The notes under the pieces are model-generated. The model ran no database searches. It saw only the letters and a program-made list of their open reading frames with translations, and was not told the DNA's origin. Below, piece by piece: positions 41,123-50,032 of a stretch of DNA of 64,000 bases (its first letter is position 1; every line of letters begins with the position of its first letter). The position numbers were made by a program, and so were the translations under genes. Source of the DNA: Microbispora rosea (GTDB lineage Bacteria > Actinomycetota > Actinomycetes > Streptosporangiales > Streptosporangiaceae); assembly GCF_900156315.1 (NCBI RefSeq), contig NZ_FTNI01000023.1:62001-126000 (forward strand), in the 5' to 3' direction.

Positions 41123-44091
41123 ATCGAGGCCGTGGGGTCGAGGTCGGCCTCGGCGAGCAGCAGGGGGACCCGGGCGGGATCGCGCAGGAGCGCCGCCACG
41201 GCGAGGCGGTCGCCCCACTGGCCGGAGGCCCACGCGAGTCCCCTGGCCAGGCCGTCGACGCCGGTCGCGTGCACCGCGCCCTCGAAGAACCGCCACGGCA
41301 CCGGCCTGCCGTCCACGAGCAGCTCGTCGTGCTCGACGTACGTCGCGGGGGCGCCGGGCAGCAGCGACCGCACCTCGGGCGGCACGGGCTTCTCGGTTCC
41401 GGCCGAGGTGACCGCGCCGGTGACCACCTCACCGGCGAGCGGCAGGTCGAGCACCTCCGACAGCGCCTCGGCGAGGTCGAACGGCGCGAGCACTAGCGGC
41501 CGGTCCTCCACCAGGGCGAGCAGGTCGGGCGCCTCCACCACGACCGGGCCGTCCTCGACGTCCGCGACCGTGACCGTGCCCTTCAGCACGACCCGTACGG
41601 CCTCGGGCGGGCTCACCCGCGCGGGGTCGACGGCCGCCAGCGCGATCCACAGGGACCGCAGCTGGGCCCGGTCGACCTCGAGGGACGAGTCGGCCAGCAG
41701 GTCGAGCAGCTCTTCCGGGCCGCCGTGCGAGTCGAGCAGCTCGGTGAGCGTGGACCGGACGCCGATCATCTTCAGCGCGTCCGCGTCGATCCCCGCCGGC
41801 GCCTCGCCGTACAGGCCGAACAGCAGCGGGTCGCCCGCCGGGAGCCGCAGCTCCGTCGGCCTGCGCCCGCCGAGCACCTGGTGCCGCGACAGCCACCAGG
41901 CCGTGTACGACGGCACCTCGACGGTCTCCCCCGCGGCGAGCACCCGCAGGGGCCGCAGGGCGGCGCGCAGCGGGGGCCGCGACAGCAGCGCGAGGGCGCT
42001 CGGCCAGTCGGCGACGTACTCCAGGTCGCGTACGGCGGTGAACTCCCGGACCACCGGCGGCACGTCGAGATCGGTGTTCAGCAAGCCGGGCAGCAGGTCG
42101 AGCACGGCCTCCAGCCACTCGTCCTCGAGGTCGAGGTCGTGGTCGCACTCGGTGGGGTCGAGCAGCACGTCGGAGTCGTTCACCACGGCGAAGCCGTCGA
42201 GCACCCCGGCCGCCGCCAGCACGTGCGGGCCGAACTTCTCCACCAGGTCGGGGGCGGCGACGCCGAACGGCACCTCGGGGTCGATGAGACCGGCCAGCGA
42301 GCCCTCGGCCAGCAGCAGCTCGCCCGCCGCGTACAGCTCGCCGTCGGCGCCGCGCAGCGCCAGTTCGGCCAGCCACGGGGCCTCCCCCGCGGTCAGGCCC
42401 GCCGCGTCGACCAGGGCCAGCACGGCCTGGGCCACCGGCTCGGGGTCGGTGCTGTTCAGCGACTCGGACACGGCCGCGTGGGTGAGCGGGTCCTCCAGCA
42501 CCGTACGCGGGGTCGCCTCGGCCGCGCCCAGCCGTAGCAGCAGCGGGTGCGCGGCGTCCGGGTGGACGATCCGCAGCCCCAGCGGCGCCAGCAGGGCAGG
42601 GTCAAAGGTGCCCGACTCCTGTGACAGCACGAGCGTGCCGCGCGGGCCGCGCACCAGGCGGCCGTCGGCCAGCGGCACGGCGATCGCGCCGATCGCCTCC
42701 GGGTCGTCGGCGGGCAGCACCTCGTAGAGCGACCGCCACCAGGCCGGGTCCTTGTCCTCCACGGCCTCGCCGGACAGCATGTCCACGACGTCGGCCAGGT
42801 CGGCCCGGCGCACGCCGAGCGTGGTCAGGGCCGGGTTCCGGGAGGACCAGCCCGCGGGCAGCAGCCCCGGCACGATGCCGGCGATCTTCTCCAGGAACGC
42901 GGCCTGCCCCTCGACCGCCCTGGCCTGGTTTCCCGGCACGACGCCCTCGGAGATCGTCGGCAGCAGCGGCGTGTCCGGCAGCGCCTTGACGATCTCCCGC
43001 CTGATCGCCGCGTCGAGCGCGCCCTTGCCCATCAGGCCGGGCACGAGGTCGAGCAGGTCCGGAGTCGCGGGAAGCTCCCCCAGCAGCCGTACGTACGTCT
43101 CGGCTGCCCTGGCGACCAGGAAGTCGGTGAGCGGCCCGGGGGCGACGTGCCGCCGGTCGGTGGTCATCGGGAACGACGCGATCAGCAGCGCGGGCAGGTC
43201 GAGCGGCTCGTCGCTCGGTGTCGGCGCGTGCACGACCCTGTGCACAACCCCGCGGACGTCGCCGCGGCGGTCGCCGGGGACGGCCCAGCGGACCTCCCAG
43301 TAGGGCCGGGCCCGCTCCTCGGTCGGCCGGTCGGCGAACAACTCGGCCACCTGCTCGGGGCCGAACGTGCCCGACTCGGCGACCACGTGCCAGCCCTCGG
43401 CCGAGATCGTGCGGGTCCGCCCGTCCACCTCGATCTCGACGGCCTCCAGCGCCGGCATCGACAGCGGCAGCGCGGGCCCCGCCTCCTCAAGCATCCGCCG
43501 TACGGCCTGCTCGGCCGCCTCGTCACGCAGCGGGAGCCGGACCAGCGTGTCGAATCCCTCGGGGGCCTCGGGCGAGTCGTCGGAGAACGGCAGCCGCAGC
43601 AGCGGGACGTGCCCCTCGCGGCCCTCCAGCTCGGCCGCGAGCTCCGGCCTGGCGGCGACCAGAGCGGCGGTCTCCTCACGGGACCACCGCACCCCGTGCA
43701 CCTCGCCCGAGGGCAGCCGAGAGGCGATCGAGGGCGTGTCGGTGACCGACACCACGGCGGCGAAGCCGACGCCGAACCGGCCGGCCGCCCCCGCCTCGTC
43801 CTTCTTGCCCGAGACGCGGAGGGTGCACAGGCCCTCGACGCCGGTCTGGTCGAGCGGCGCGCCGACGTTGGCGGCCAGCAGCACACCGTCGGCGAGCGTC
43901 AGCCGCAGGCGGCCCGGGACGCCGGCCCGCAGCGCGGCGTCGGCGGCGTTCTGGGCGAGCTCCACGACCAGCCGGTCGCGGTAGCCGCCGAGGGCGAAGT
44001 CCTCCTCGGCGTTGGCGTCCTCGCGGAAGCGGGCAGGGGAGGCCGTCCAGGCCGCGAGAACGGTGTCACGCAGGCGTGCGGTATCGAACAT
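41119..44091 (-). CDS. Sacsin-like GHKL ATPase-domain protein, 990 aa
   Basis: Very large protein whose N-terminal ~200 residues form a sacsin/Hsp90-type GHKL nucleotide-binding fold: RLVVELAQNAADAALRAG (N-box), a Bergerat-type GVGFAAV and DTPS/G-rich segment. The remaining ~790 residues are Leu/Pro/Asp-rich with no recognised domain; likely helical or beta repeats. ATG 44091 is 2 bp past the DUF3027 stop; the frame further upstream is DUF3027 antiphase. Often called a molecular chaperone Hsp90-like protein in actinomycetes, but no client is known. Coupled to the DUF3027 gene. Confidence 0.85.
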   Translation of the reverse strand: MFDTARLRDTVLAAWTASPARFREDANAEEDFALGGYRDRLVVELAQNAADAALRAGVPGRLRLTLADGVLLAANVGAPLDQTGVEGLCTLRVSGKKDEAGAAGRFGVGFAAVVSVTDTPSIASRLPSGEVHGVRWSREETAALVAARPELAAELEGREGHVPLLRLPFSDDSPEAPEGFDTLVRLPLRDEAAEQAVRRMLEEAGPALPLSMPALEAVEIEVDGRTRTISAEGWHVVAESGTFGPEQVAELFADRPTEERARPYWEVRWAVPGDRRGDVRGVVHRVVHAPTPSDEPLDLPALLIASFPMTTDRRHVAPGPLTDFLVARAAETYVRLLGELPATPDLLDLVPGLMGKGALDAAIRREIVKALPDTPLLPTISEGVVPGNQARAVEGQAAFLEKIAGIVPGLLPAGWSSRNPALTTLGVRRADLADVVDMLSGEAVEDKDPAWWRSLYEVLPADDPEAIGAIAVPLADGRLVRGPRGTLVLSQESGTFDPALLAPLGLRIVHPDAAHPLLLRLGAAEATPRTVLEDPLTHAAVSESLNSTDPEPVAQAVLALVDAAGLTAGEAPWLAELALRGADGELYAAGELLLAEGSLAGLIDPEVPFGVAAPDLVEKFGPHVLAAAGVLDGFAVVNDSDVLLDPTECDHDLDLEDEWLEAVLDLLPGLLNTDLDVPPVVREFTAVRDLEYVADWPSALALLSRPPLRAALRPLRVLAAGETVEVPSYTAWWLSRHQVLGGRRPTELRLPAGDPLLFGLYGEAPAGIDADALKMIGVRSTLTELLDSHGGPEELLDLLADSSLEVDRAQLRSLWIALAAVDPARVSPPEAVRVVLKGTVTVADVEDGPVVVEAPDLLALVEDRPLVLAPFDLAEALSEVLDLPLAGEVVTGAVTSAGTEKPVPPEVRSLLPGAPATYVEHDELLVDGRPVPWRFFEGAVHATGVDGLARGLAWASGQWGDRLAVAALLRDPARVPLLLAEADLDPTASI

Positions 44092-44093
44092 GA

Positions 44094-44891
44094 TCAGACG
44101 TGGCCCAGGGGTTCGGAGCCGGCCTCGTCCACGGAGCCCGACTCGATGAGGTCGTATCCCAAGTCGTCCAGGATCGGGGGCGCCGGATCCGTGACCATCG
44201 AGGGCACGGTGGTCGCCTCGGAGTGCGCCCCGCAGCCGTGGTCGGCGGACACCACGCGGCCGTCGTCCGGCGCGTACTCGTTGGCGCAGACGCCGAAGCC
44301 GAGGCCCAGCGCTCCGGCGAGCGGCCAGTAGAAGCCGCAGGTGGAGCATTGCGCGGGGGCGGCGTGCGCGATCGGGGTGTGCGGCCCGGCCTCACCGGCG
44401 CGCCAGCGCCGCGCGGCGAGGTCACGGCCGAGCACCGACAGGACGCGGGCGCGTCCCAGACCCAGCTCGAAGAGCATCTGCTTGTCGATGTCCTCGTCGG
44501 CGGAGGCGAACCCGGGCACGAGCCGGTCGTCGTCCGCCTCGACCGGCAGCAGGTCGCCCACGCCGAGGTCGCCCGGGCGCAGCCGCTCGTTCCACGGCAC
44601 CCAGCGGGGAGCGAGCAGCGCGCCCGAGCCGGGCAGCAGCACGGTCTCGCTCACGGTGACGACGCGGGCGCGGGAGGCCCGGGTGACGGTGACCGCCCAG
44701 CGCCAGCCGCGGTAGGCGCGGTCGAGGCACTCGAAGTAATGGGCGACGACCCGGTCGCCCTCGTTGTCGAAGCCCAGGTGCTCTCCCACCTCCCCGGGGC
44801 GCGCGATGTCTTCCGCGGCCCGGCGGGCGAGGTCGACCGCCGCGGCACAGGCCTGGTCGACTGGAGTGCTACGGATTCGGGTACGACTCAC
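44094..44891 (-). CDS. DUF3027 family protein
   Basis: 265 aa, GTG start. N-terminal half with GEHLGFDNEGDRVVAHYFEC and YRGWRWAVTVTRASR, then WVPWNERLRPGDLGVGDLLP, and a C-terminal cysteine cluster (CSTCGFYWPLAG ... GVCANEYAPDDG ... HGCGAHSE) that looks like a zinc-binding site. Conserved actinobacterial family of unknown function. Transcribed with the sacsin-like gene, and divergent from an MFS gene. Confidence 0.9.
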   Translation of the reverse strand: MSRTRIRSTPVDQACAAAVDLARRAAEDIARPGEVGEHLGFDNEGDRVVAHYFECLDRAYRGWRWAVTVTRASRARVVTVSETVLLPGSGALLAPRWVPWNERLRPGDLGVGDLLPVEADDDRLVPGFASADEDIDKQMLFELGLGRARVLSVLGRDLAARRWRAGEAGPHTPIAHAAPAQCSTCGFYWPLAGALGLGFGVCANEYAPDDGRVVSADHGCGAHSEATTVPSMVTDPAPPILDDLGYDLIESGSVDEAGSEPLGHV

Positions 44892-44944
44892 ACTCCATTT
44901 TCACCCACGCCGCGAGCGGACCGCACCGGCTCGATGGGCAAAAC

Positions 44945-46258
44945 ATGGAAGGACCCTCGGTGCCTATGGTGAAGATTTGGGCGAAAGTTACGCGTGTTGT
45001 GAGAGCACCGGCGCGCGCGACGCGCCGGTTGACGCACGCCCAGGGAGCGGGCCGCACCGGTCTCGGCCACCTCATCGAGGTGACGGCCGCCCATTCCGCC
45101 GGGGACGCGCTGGTCACCGTGGCCCTCGCCGGGGCGCTGCTGTTCGGGCTGCCGGTCGGCCAGGCCCGCGGTCAGGTCGCGGCGTACCTGCTGATCACCA
45201 TGCTGCCGTTCGCGGTGGTGGCGCCCTTCGTCGGGCCGGTGCTCGACCGGCTCCGATCGGGCCGCCGCTACATCATGGCCGGCACCCTGCTCGCGCGGGG
45301 CCTGCTGTGCTGGGGGATGGCCGGCGCCGTCCACACCTCCGACGCGGTCACGCTGTTCCCTTCTGCGCTCGCCGTACTGGTCCTGTCGAAGGCCTACAAC
45401 GTGTCCCGGGCGGCGATCATGCCGAGCGTGCTGCCTGCCGACATCCCGCTGGTGACGGCCAACGCCAGGGTCGCGTTGTTCGCGCTGGTGTCGGCCGGCG
45501 TCGGCGCCGGAGTGGCCGCCGGCCTGTCCGCCGCGGCAGGGGCCGACTGGGTGCTGCGCGCCGCCGTGCCGCTGTTCCTGCTGTCCGGGGCGTTCGCCGT
45601 ACGGCTGCCGCGGCACGTGGACGCGCCCGACCTGGAGGAGGCCGGGCCACGCCCCCGATGGCGCACCGTGCTCCACCTGGGCCCGGTGGTGAGCGAGGCC
45701 ATGGGGGCCAACGCCGCGATCCGGGTGCAGTCGGGCTTCCTCGTGTTCTTCCTGCTGTTCCTCGTCCAGGACGGCCACCTGCGCGGCGTGGATCCGAAGG
45801 CCGCGCTGGCGCTGCTGGCCGCCGCCGCGGGCGCGGGCGGCCTGGCCGGGGCCGCCGCCGGCTCCTGGTCCCGCTCCCGGTCGCCGCACCTGACCGTCAT
45901 GGCCACGCTCGCGCTGGCCACGGTCGTCACCGTCGCCGCGGCCTTCTTCTTCGACGTGTGGACCGCCGCCGTCGTGGCCCTCGTGGGCGCGTTCGCCCAG
46001 GGCCTCGGCAAGCTCGCGTTCGACGCCATCGTGCAGCGTGAGATCGGCGAGGAGGTGCGCTCCTCCGCGTTCGGCGTGGCCGAGACGCTGCTTCAGATCG
46101 CCTGGGTCCTCGGCGGGCTGCTGGGCCTGGTGATGTCGCTGTTCGTGGCCGGTCCCGCCGGGCTCGGCGTGATGTCCGCCGCCCTCGCGCTCTCCTTCGG
46201 CCGACTCGTCATGCTCCGCCGCCGCAGGCTCGCCGCCCGCACGGCCACGGCCACCTGA
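44945..46258 (+). CDS. MFS transporter
   Basis: 437 aa, about 12 helices: HLIEVTAAHSAGDALVTVALAG in TM1, GPVLDRLRSGRRYIMAG as motif A, and a C-terminal half with KLAFDAIVQREIGEEVRSSAFG. ATG 44945; ATG 44966 (MVKIWAK) would give a more typical basic start. The DUF3027-MFS-cold-shock neighbourhood is conserved in actinomycetes, but the substrate is unknown. Confidence 0.85.
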   Translation: MEGPSVPMVKIWAKVTRVVRAPARATRRLTHAQGAGRTGLGHLIEVTAAHSAGDALVTVALAGALLFGLPVGQARGQVAAYLLITMLPFAVVAPFVGPVLDRLRSGRRYIMAGTLLARGLLCWGMAGAVHTSDAVTLFPSALAVLVLSKAYNVSRAAIMPSVLPADIPLVTANARVALFALVSAGVGAGVAAGLSAAAGADWVLRAAVPLFLLSGAFAVRLPRHVDAPDLEEAGPRPRWRTVLHLGPVVSEAMGANAAIRVQSGFLVFFLLFLVQDGHLRGVDPKAALALLAAAAGAGGLAGAAAGSWSRSRSPHLTVMATLALATVVTVAAAFFFDVWTAAVVALVGAFAQGLGKLAFDAIVQREIGEEVRSSAFGVAETLLQIAWVLGGLLGLVMSLFVAGPAGLGVMSAALALSFGRLVMLRRRRLAARTATAT

Positions 46259-46365
46259 ACCGGTCACCCGCGTTCCAGGCCACCCCGCCCTTCCGGGGCC
46301 GCCGCATCGTGCCCACCACACGGCACGGCATCACACGGCACCGCATCACGGCCGCGCCGCACCCT

Positions 46366-46390
46366 GCCGCCCGGGGCCTGGCCGGGCGGC
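46366..46390. terminator. Hairpin between MFS and cold-shock genes
   Basis: GCCGCCCGG and CCGGGCGGC are perfect 9-bp arms around 7 bases, in the 163-bp convergent gap; a GGAAAA run follows on the plus strand (TTTTCC on the minus). Probable terminator. Confidence 0.5.
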
Positions 46391-46421
46391 GGAAAACGGA
46401 TGCGGCAGGCCGGAGGATGGA

Positions 46422-46820
46422 TCAGGCGTCGAGGTCGTCGGCGACGGCGCGCAGCACGGTAGCGATCTTCTTGGCGTGCGCGGCGTCCGGGTGCTTGCCC
46501 CGCTGGTAGGAGTTCGAGATGTCGTCGAGCAGCTTGATCAGATCCTCGACGATCACGACCATCTCGTCGGGCTTCTTCCGCTTCGCCTTGCCCTTGACGG
46601 TCTTGGCCAGCGTCGGGGGCTGGTCGATCACCCGCACAGAGAGCGCCTGCTGACCGCGGCGGCTCTCGGCGACACCGAACTCGACCTTCTGCCCGGGCTT
46701 GAGCGCGTCGACCCCCTTGGGCAGGGCGGAGGAATGCACGAAGACCTCACCGCCGTCGTCGCGGGTGAGGAAGCCGAAACCCTTGTCGGCGTCGTACCAC
46801 TTGACCTTGCCACTCGGCAC
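46422..46820 (-). CDS. Cold-shock-domain protein with C-terminal extension
   Basis: 132 aa from GTG 46820. N-terminal cold-shock domain with RNP1 KGFGFL and RNP2 VFVHSS; a basic linker (KGKAKRKKP) and a helical C-terminal region (IVEDLIKLLDDISNSYQRG) about 60 residues long follow. It binds single-stranded RNA/DNA. The longer open frame to 47132 is not coding. Divergent from the helicase-associated gene; about 200 bp of upstream sequence allows a long leader, as in other csp genes. Confidence 0.9.
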   Translation of the reverse strand: MPSGKVKWYDADKGFGFLTRDDGGEVFVHSSALPKGVDALKPGQKVEFGVAESRRGQQALSVRVIDQPPTLAKTVKGKAKRKKPDEMVVIVEDLIKLLDDISNSYQRGKHPDAAHAKKIATVLRAVADDLDA

Positions 46821-47027
46821 AGGGGTGACCTCGTTCAGACTGTCGTGAAGGTGATGGATGTAGGTTATGCCCACAGACCGGCCCCGTGGACCCACCAAGA
46901 GGCGATTGAAGCGTCCCATGACCAGATTCGTGTGGATCTTCCTTCGCGGTGCCGGGACAACGCGCGAAACCCCTGCCGTACGGGCGCTCCGGCGGCCGGA
47001 TGAAGGTCCCGCCCTACCATGGAGAGA

Positions 47028-49400
47028 ATGACGGGCACGGACTTCAACGAGTGGCTTCGCGGCCGTTCCGACGAGCGGCTGCGGGCGCTCGTGGCGACGC
47101 GGCCCGAACTCGTGACGCCCGTCCCCGCGCACATCGACGGCCTGGCCGCCCGCGCCTGCAGCCCCTCCGCCATCGGCCGGGCGCTGGACCGGCTCGACCG
47201 GTTCTCACTCGCCGTGCTGGAGACGCTGGCCCTGCGGCCCGGTCCCGCCGATCGCGAGGCGTTGCTGTCCCTGCTCCGCCGTGCCGTTCCCGGTGATCTG
47301 GGCGACGCGGCCCTCGGGTCCGCTCTCGACGCGGCGCTCGACGTGCTGACCACGCGCGCCCTGGTCTACGGGACCGACGACGCGCTGCTGCCCGCGCCGG
47401 GCGTGGCCGAGGCGCTCGAACCCCCGGCCGCCCTGGGGCCGCCGGCCGCCGAGGTGTTCCGCCACCACTCGCCGGAACGGCTCGACGTGCTCCTGCGTGA
47501 CATCGACCCGGCGTACGAGGGCGGCGGCCGGACGGACGACGGGCGGCCGGCCAGGGAACGGCTCGCGGCGCTGCTGGCCGAACCCGCGACGGTCGCCCGC
47601 CTCGTCGGCGAGGTCTCCCCGCAGGCGAGGACGGCCCTGAACGAGCTCGTCTGGGGCCCGGCGAGCGGACGGCTGCCGAACGCCCGCCGCGAAGTCGACG
47701 CCGCGAACGCCCAGTCGCCCATCGAACAGCTACTGGCCCGCGGGCTGCTCGGCGCGACCGGGGAGGAGACCGTCGCGCTCCCCCGCGAGGTCGCCCTCGT
47801 GCTGCGCGACGGCCGGGTGCACCGCGACCTGTCCCCCGGCCCGCCCGCCCTTGAAGGGTCCGTACGCGACCAGGATCTGGCCGACCGGACGGCCGCCGGG
47901 CAGGCGTTCACGTTCGTGCGCACGGTCGAGGAGCTGTGCGAGCTGTGGAGCGTCGACCCGCCGGGCGTGCTGCGCGCGGGCGGCCTCGCCATACGTGACC
48001 TCAGGCGGACGGCCCAGCTCCTCGACCTGCCGGAGTGGGCGGCGGGGCTGGTGGTCGAGGTCGCGCACGCGGCCGGGCTGGTCGCGGCGGGCGAGGGGGA
48101 ATGGCTGCCGACGGGCGCCTACGACGGCTGGCGGATCAAGGCCACCGAGGACCGCTGGGCCGTGCTCGCCGACGCGTGGGCCGCGATGGAACGCGCCCCC
48201 GGGCTGATCGGCGAACGCGACGACCGCGACCGTCCCCTGAACGCCCTCCACCCCGACCTGCGCAGGCCGGGGGCCGCCCAGACGCGGAGGCGCACGCTCG
48301 CCGTGCTGGAGCCGGCACCGCCCGGCCTCGCGCCGACGCCCGAGTCCGTGCTGGCCCGGCTCGCCTGGGAGCAGCCCCGCCGCCGCCCCGCGCTGCGCGA
48401 CCGGCTCGTACGCTTCGCCCTGCGCGAGGCCGAGCACATCGGCGTGACCGGGCTCGGCGTGCCGTCCTCACACGGCCGCGCCGTGGCCCGGGGCGACGGC
48501 ACGGCGGCCGGCCTGCTCGGCCCGCTGCTGCCCGAGCCGGTCGACCACGTGCTGCTGCAGGCGGACCTCACGGCCGTGGCGCCGGGCCCGCTGACCACCG
48601 ACCTCGGCCGCAGGCTCGCCCTCATGGCCGACGTGGAGAGCAAGGGCGGGGCGACGGTGTACCGCTTCTCCGAGCAGTCGGTCCGCCGTGCGCTCGACGC
48701 GGGGCACTCGGCCGACGACCTGCTCACCGTGCTGGAGCGGCACTCGGCCACCCCGGTCCCGCAGCCGCTGAGCTACCTGGTCACCGATGTGGCCCGCCGC
48801 CACGGGCGGATCCGGGTCGGCACGGCCTCGGCGTACATCCGGTGCGACGACCCGGCCCTGCTCGACGAGGTGCTCGCCGACAAGCGGGCCCACCTGCTGC
48901 GGCTGCGGCGGCTCGCGCCGACCGTGCTGGCTTCCAAGACGTCCAGGGCCGCGCTGGTCGACTCGCTGCGGGCGATGGGATACGCGCCGGTGGCCGAGTC
49001 GCTGGAGGGCGACGTGGTCGTCGCGCGGGCCGACGCCCGGCGGACCGAGGGACAGCTCGCCGCCCGGGTGACCGCGAACACCGCACCCGATCCCGAGGTG
49101 GTCGCCGCGGCCGTGCGGGCGATGCGGGCGGGGGACTCACGGCGGCGGCCCGTGGAGGCGCCCGAGGGCCAGGTGCCCCGATCCCCCGCGACCGCCACGA
49201 TCAGCGCGCTCCAGGAGGCCATCCGGCAGGGGTCGCGGGTGTGGATCGGCTACCTCGACTCGCAGGGGCACGCCACCAGCCGCATCCTCGAACCGGCCCG
49301 GATGGAGGGCGGTTACCTCACCGCGTACGACGAGACCCGGGCCACCGTCCACCGCTTCGCCCTGCACCGCATCACGGGCATCGCCGAGATCGGCCGATGA
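47028..49400 (+). CDS. Helicase-associated protein with C-terminal WYL-like region
   Basis: 790 aa. Matches the XPB/Ssl2-associated (helicase_C_3) family of actinomycetes: Leu/Arg-rich N-terminal region, a central domain (VDHVLLQADLTAVAPGPL, ESKGGATVYRFSEQSVRRAL) and a C-terminal WYL-like stretch (VWIGYLDSQGHATSRILEP ... VHRFALHRI). No Walker motifs, so it is not itself a helicase. It lies two genes before XPB and is probably its partner in DNA repair. ATG 47028 has TACCAT 7 bases upstream and GGAGAG. Confidence 0.88.
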   Translation: MTGTDFNEWLRGRSDERLRALVATRPELVTPVPAHIDGLAARACSPSAIGRALDRLDRFSLAVLETLALRPGPADREALLSLLRRAVPGDLGDAALGSALDAALDVLTTRALVYGTDDALLPAPGVAEALEPPAALGPPAAEVFRHHSPERLDVLLRDIDPAYEGGGRTDDGRPARERLAALLAEPATVARLVGEVSPQARTALNELVWGPASGRLPNARREVDAANAQSPIEQLLARGLLGATGEETVALPREVALVLRDGRVHRDLSPGPPALEGSVRDQDLADRTAAGQAFTFVRTVEELCELWSVDPPGVLRAGGLAIRDLRRTAQLLDLPEWAAGLVVEVAHAAGLVAAGEGEWLPTGAYDGWRIKATEDRWAVLADAWAAMERAPGLIGERDDRDRPLNALHPDLRRPGAAQTRRRTLAVLEPAPPGLAPTPESVLARLAWEQPRRRPALRDRLVRFALREAEHIGVTGLGVPSSHGRAVARGDGTAAGLLGPLLPEPVDHVLLQADLTAVAPGPLTTDLGRRLALMADVESKGGATVYRFSEQSVRRALDAGHSADDLLTVLERHSATPVPQPLSYLVTDVARRHGRIRVGTASAYIRCDDPALLDEVLADKRAHLLRLRRLAPTVLASKTSRAALVDSLRAMGYAPVAESLEGDVVVARADARRTEGQLAARVTANTAPDPEVVAAAVRAMRAGDSRRRPVEAPEGQVPRSPATATISALQEAIRQGSRVWIGYLDSQGHATSRILEPARMEGGYLTAYDETRATVHRFALHRITGIAEIGR

Positions 49401-49447
49401 CACATCCGTGGTAAATCTTGAGGTCCTTCGTAGTAAAGGATTTCAGG

Positions 49448-49960
49448 ATGACGACTCCGGAGCAGCCGGGGCAGGGACCCCAGGATTGGCAGACGCCGTC
49501 CAACCCCTATGGACCGCCGTCCGGCTCCGCCCCCCACGGACAGCAGCAGTACGGGCCGTACGGCCCGCCGCCGGGCCCCGACCCCAACCAGCAGTACGGG
49601 CAGCAGTACGGGCAGCAGTACGGCCAATATGGCCAATACGGCCAATATGGCCAGTACGGGCAGCAGCAGTACGGCTACTACCCGCCCGGCGGTTACCCGC
49701 CGAGGCAGGAGGGCCCGCGCACGCACGCGATCGTGGCCCTCGTCATCAGCATCGTGCTGGCGCTGAGCTGCTACATCTCGCTGGGCGGCATCGCCGGGGC
49801 GATCCTGTCCGGGGTCGCGCTCAGCAAGGTGGACACCGCGCCGGACCAGGCCCGCAGGCTGCTGAAGTGGGCGTGGATCGCCATCGGCATCAACGTCGCG
49901 CTGTTCGTGATCGGGATCGGCGCGGTCATCTGGGCCGGGTTCAACGGCTACCTGGACTGA
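49448..49960 (+). CDS. DUF4190-type membrane protein with Tyr-Gly-Gln repeats
   Basis: 170 aa from ATG 49448. The cytoplasmic N-terminal half is low complexity: Pro/Gly-rich, then tandem QQYG/QYG repeats (DNA about 49592-49680). Two TM helices follow (AIVALVISIVLALSCYISLGG with GAILSGVALSKV, and AWIAIGINVALFVIGIGAVIW), the DUF4190 pattern. The repeat tract would be disordered and might self-associate. Sits between the helicase partner and XPB. Confidence 0.8.
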   Translation: MTTPEQPGQGPQDWQTPSNPYGPPSGSAPHGQQQYGPYGPPPGPDPNQQYGQQYGQQYGQYGQYGQYGQYGQQQYGYYPPGGYPPRQEGPRTHAIVALVISIVLALSCYISLGGIAGAILSGVALSKVDTAPDQARRLLKWAWIAIGINVALFVIGIGAVIWAGFNGYLD

Positions 49961-50032
49961 TTCCCGCGACCGGGACTGATTCGGCCCGGCCTCGTGTTTG
50001 ATAGGCGATAGCCGTACGAGGGGGAGCAGGCA

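Noticed and set aside
41132-42727. 531-codon Ser/Arg-rich plus-strand frame
   Set aside because: Antisense of the sacsin-like gene, whose own frame is conserved.
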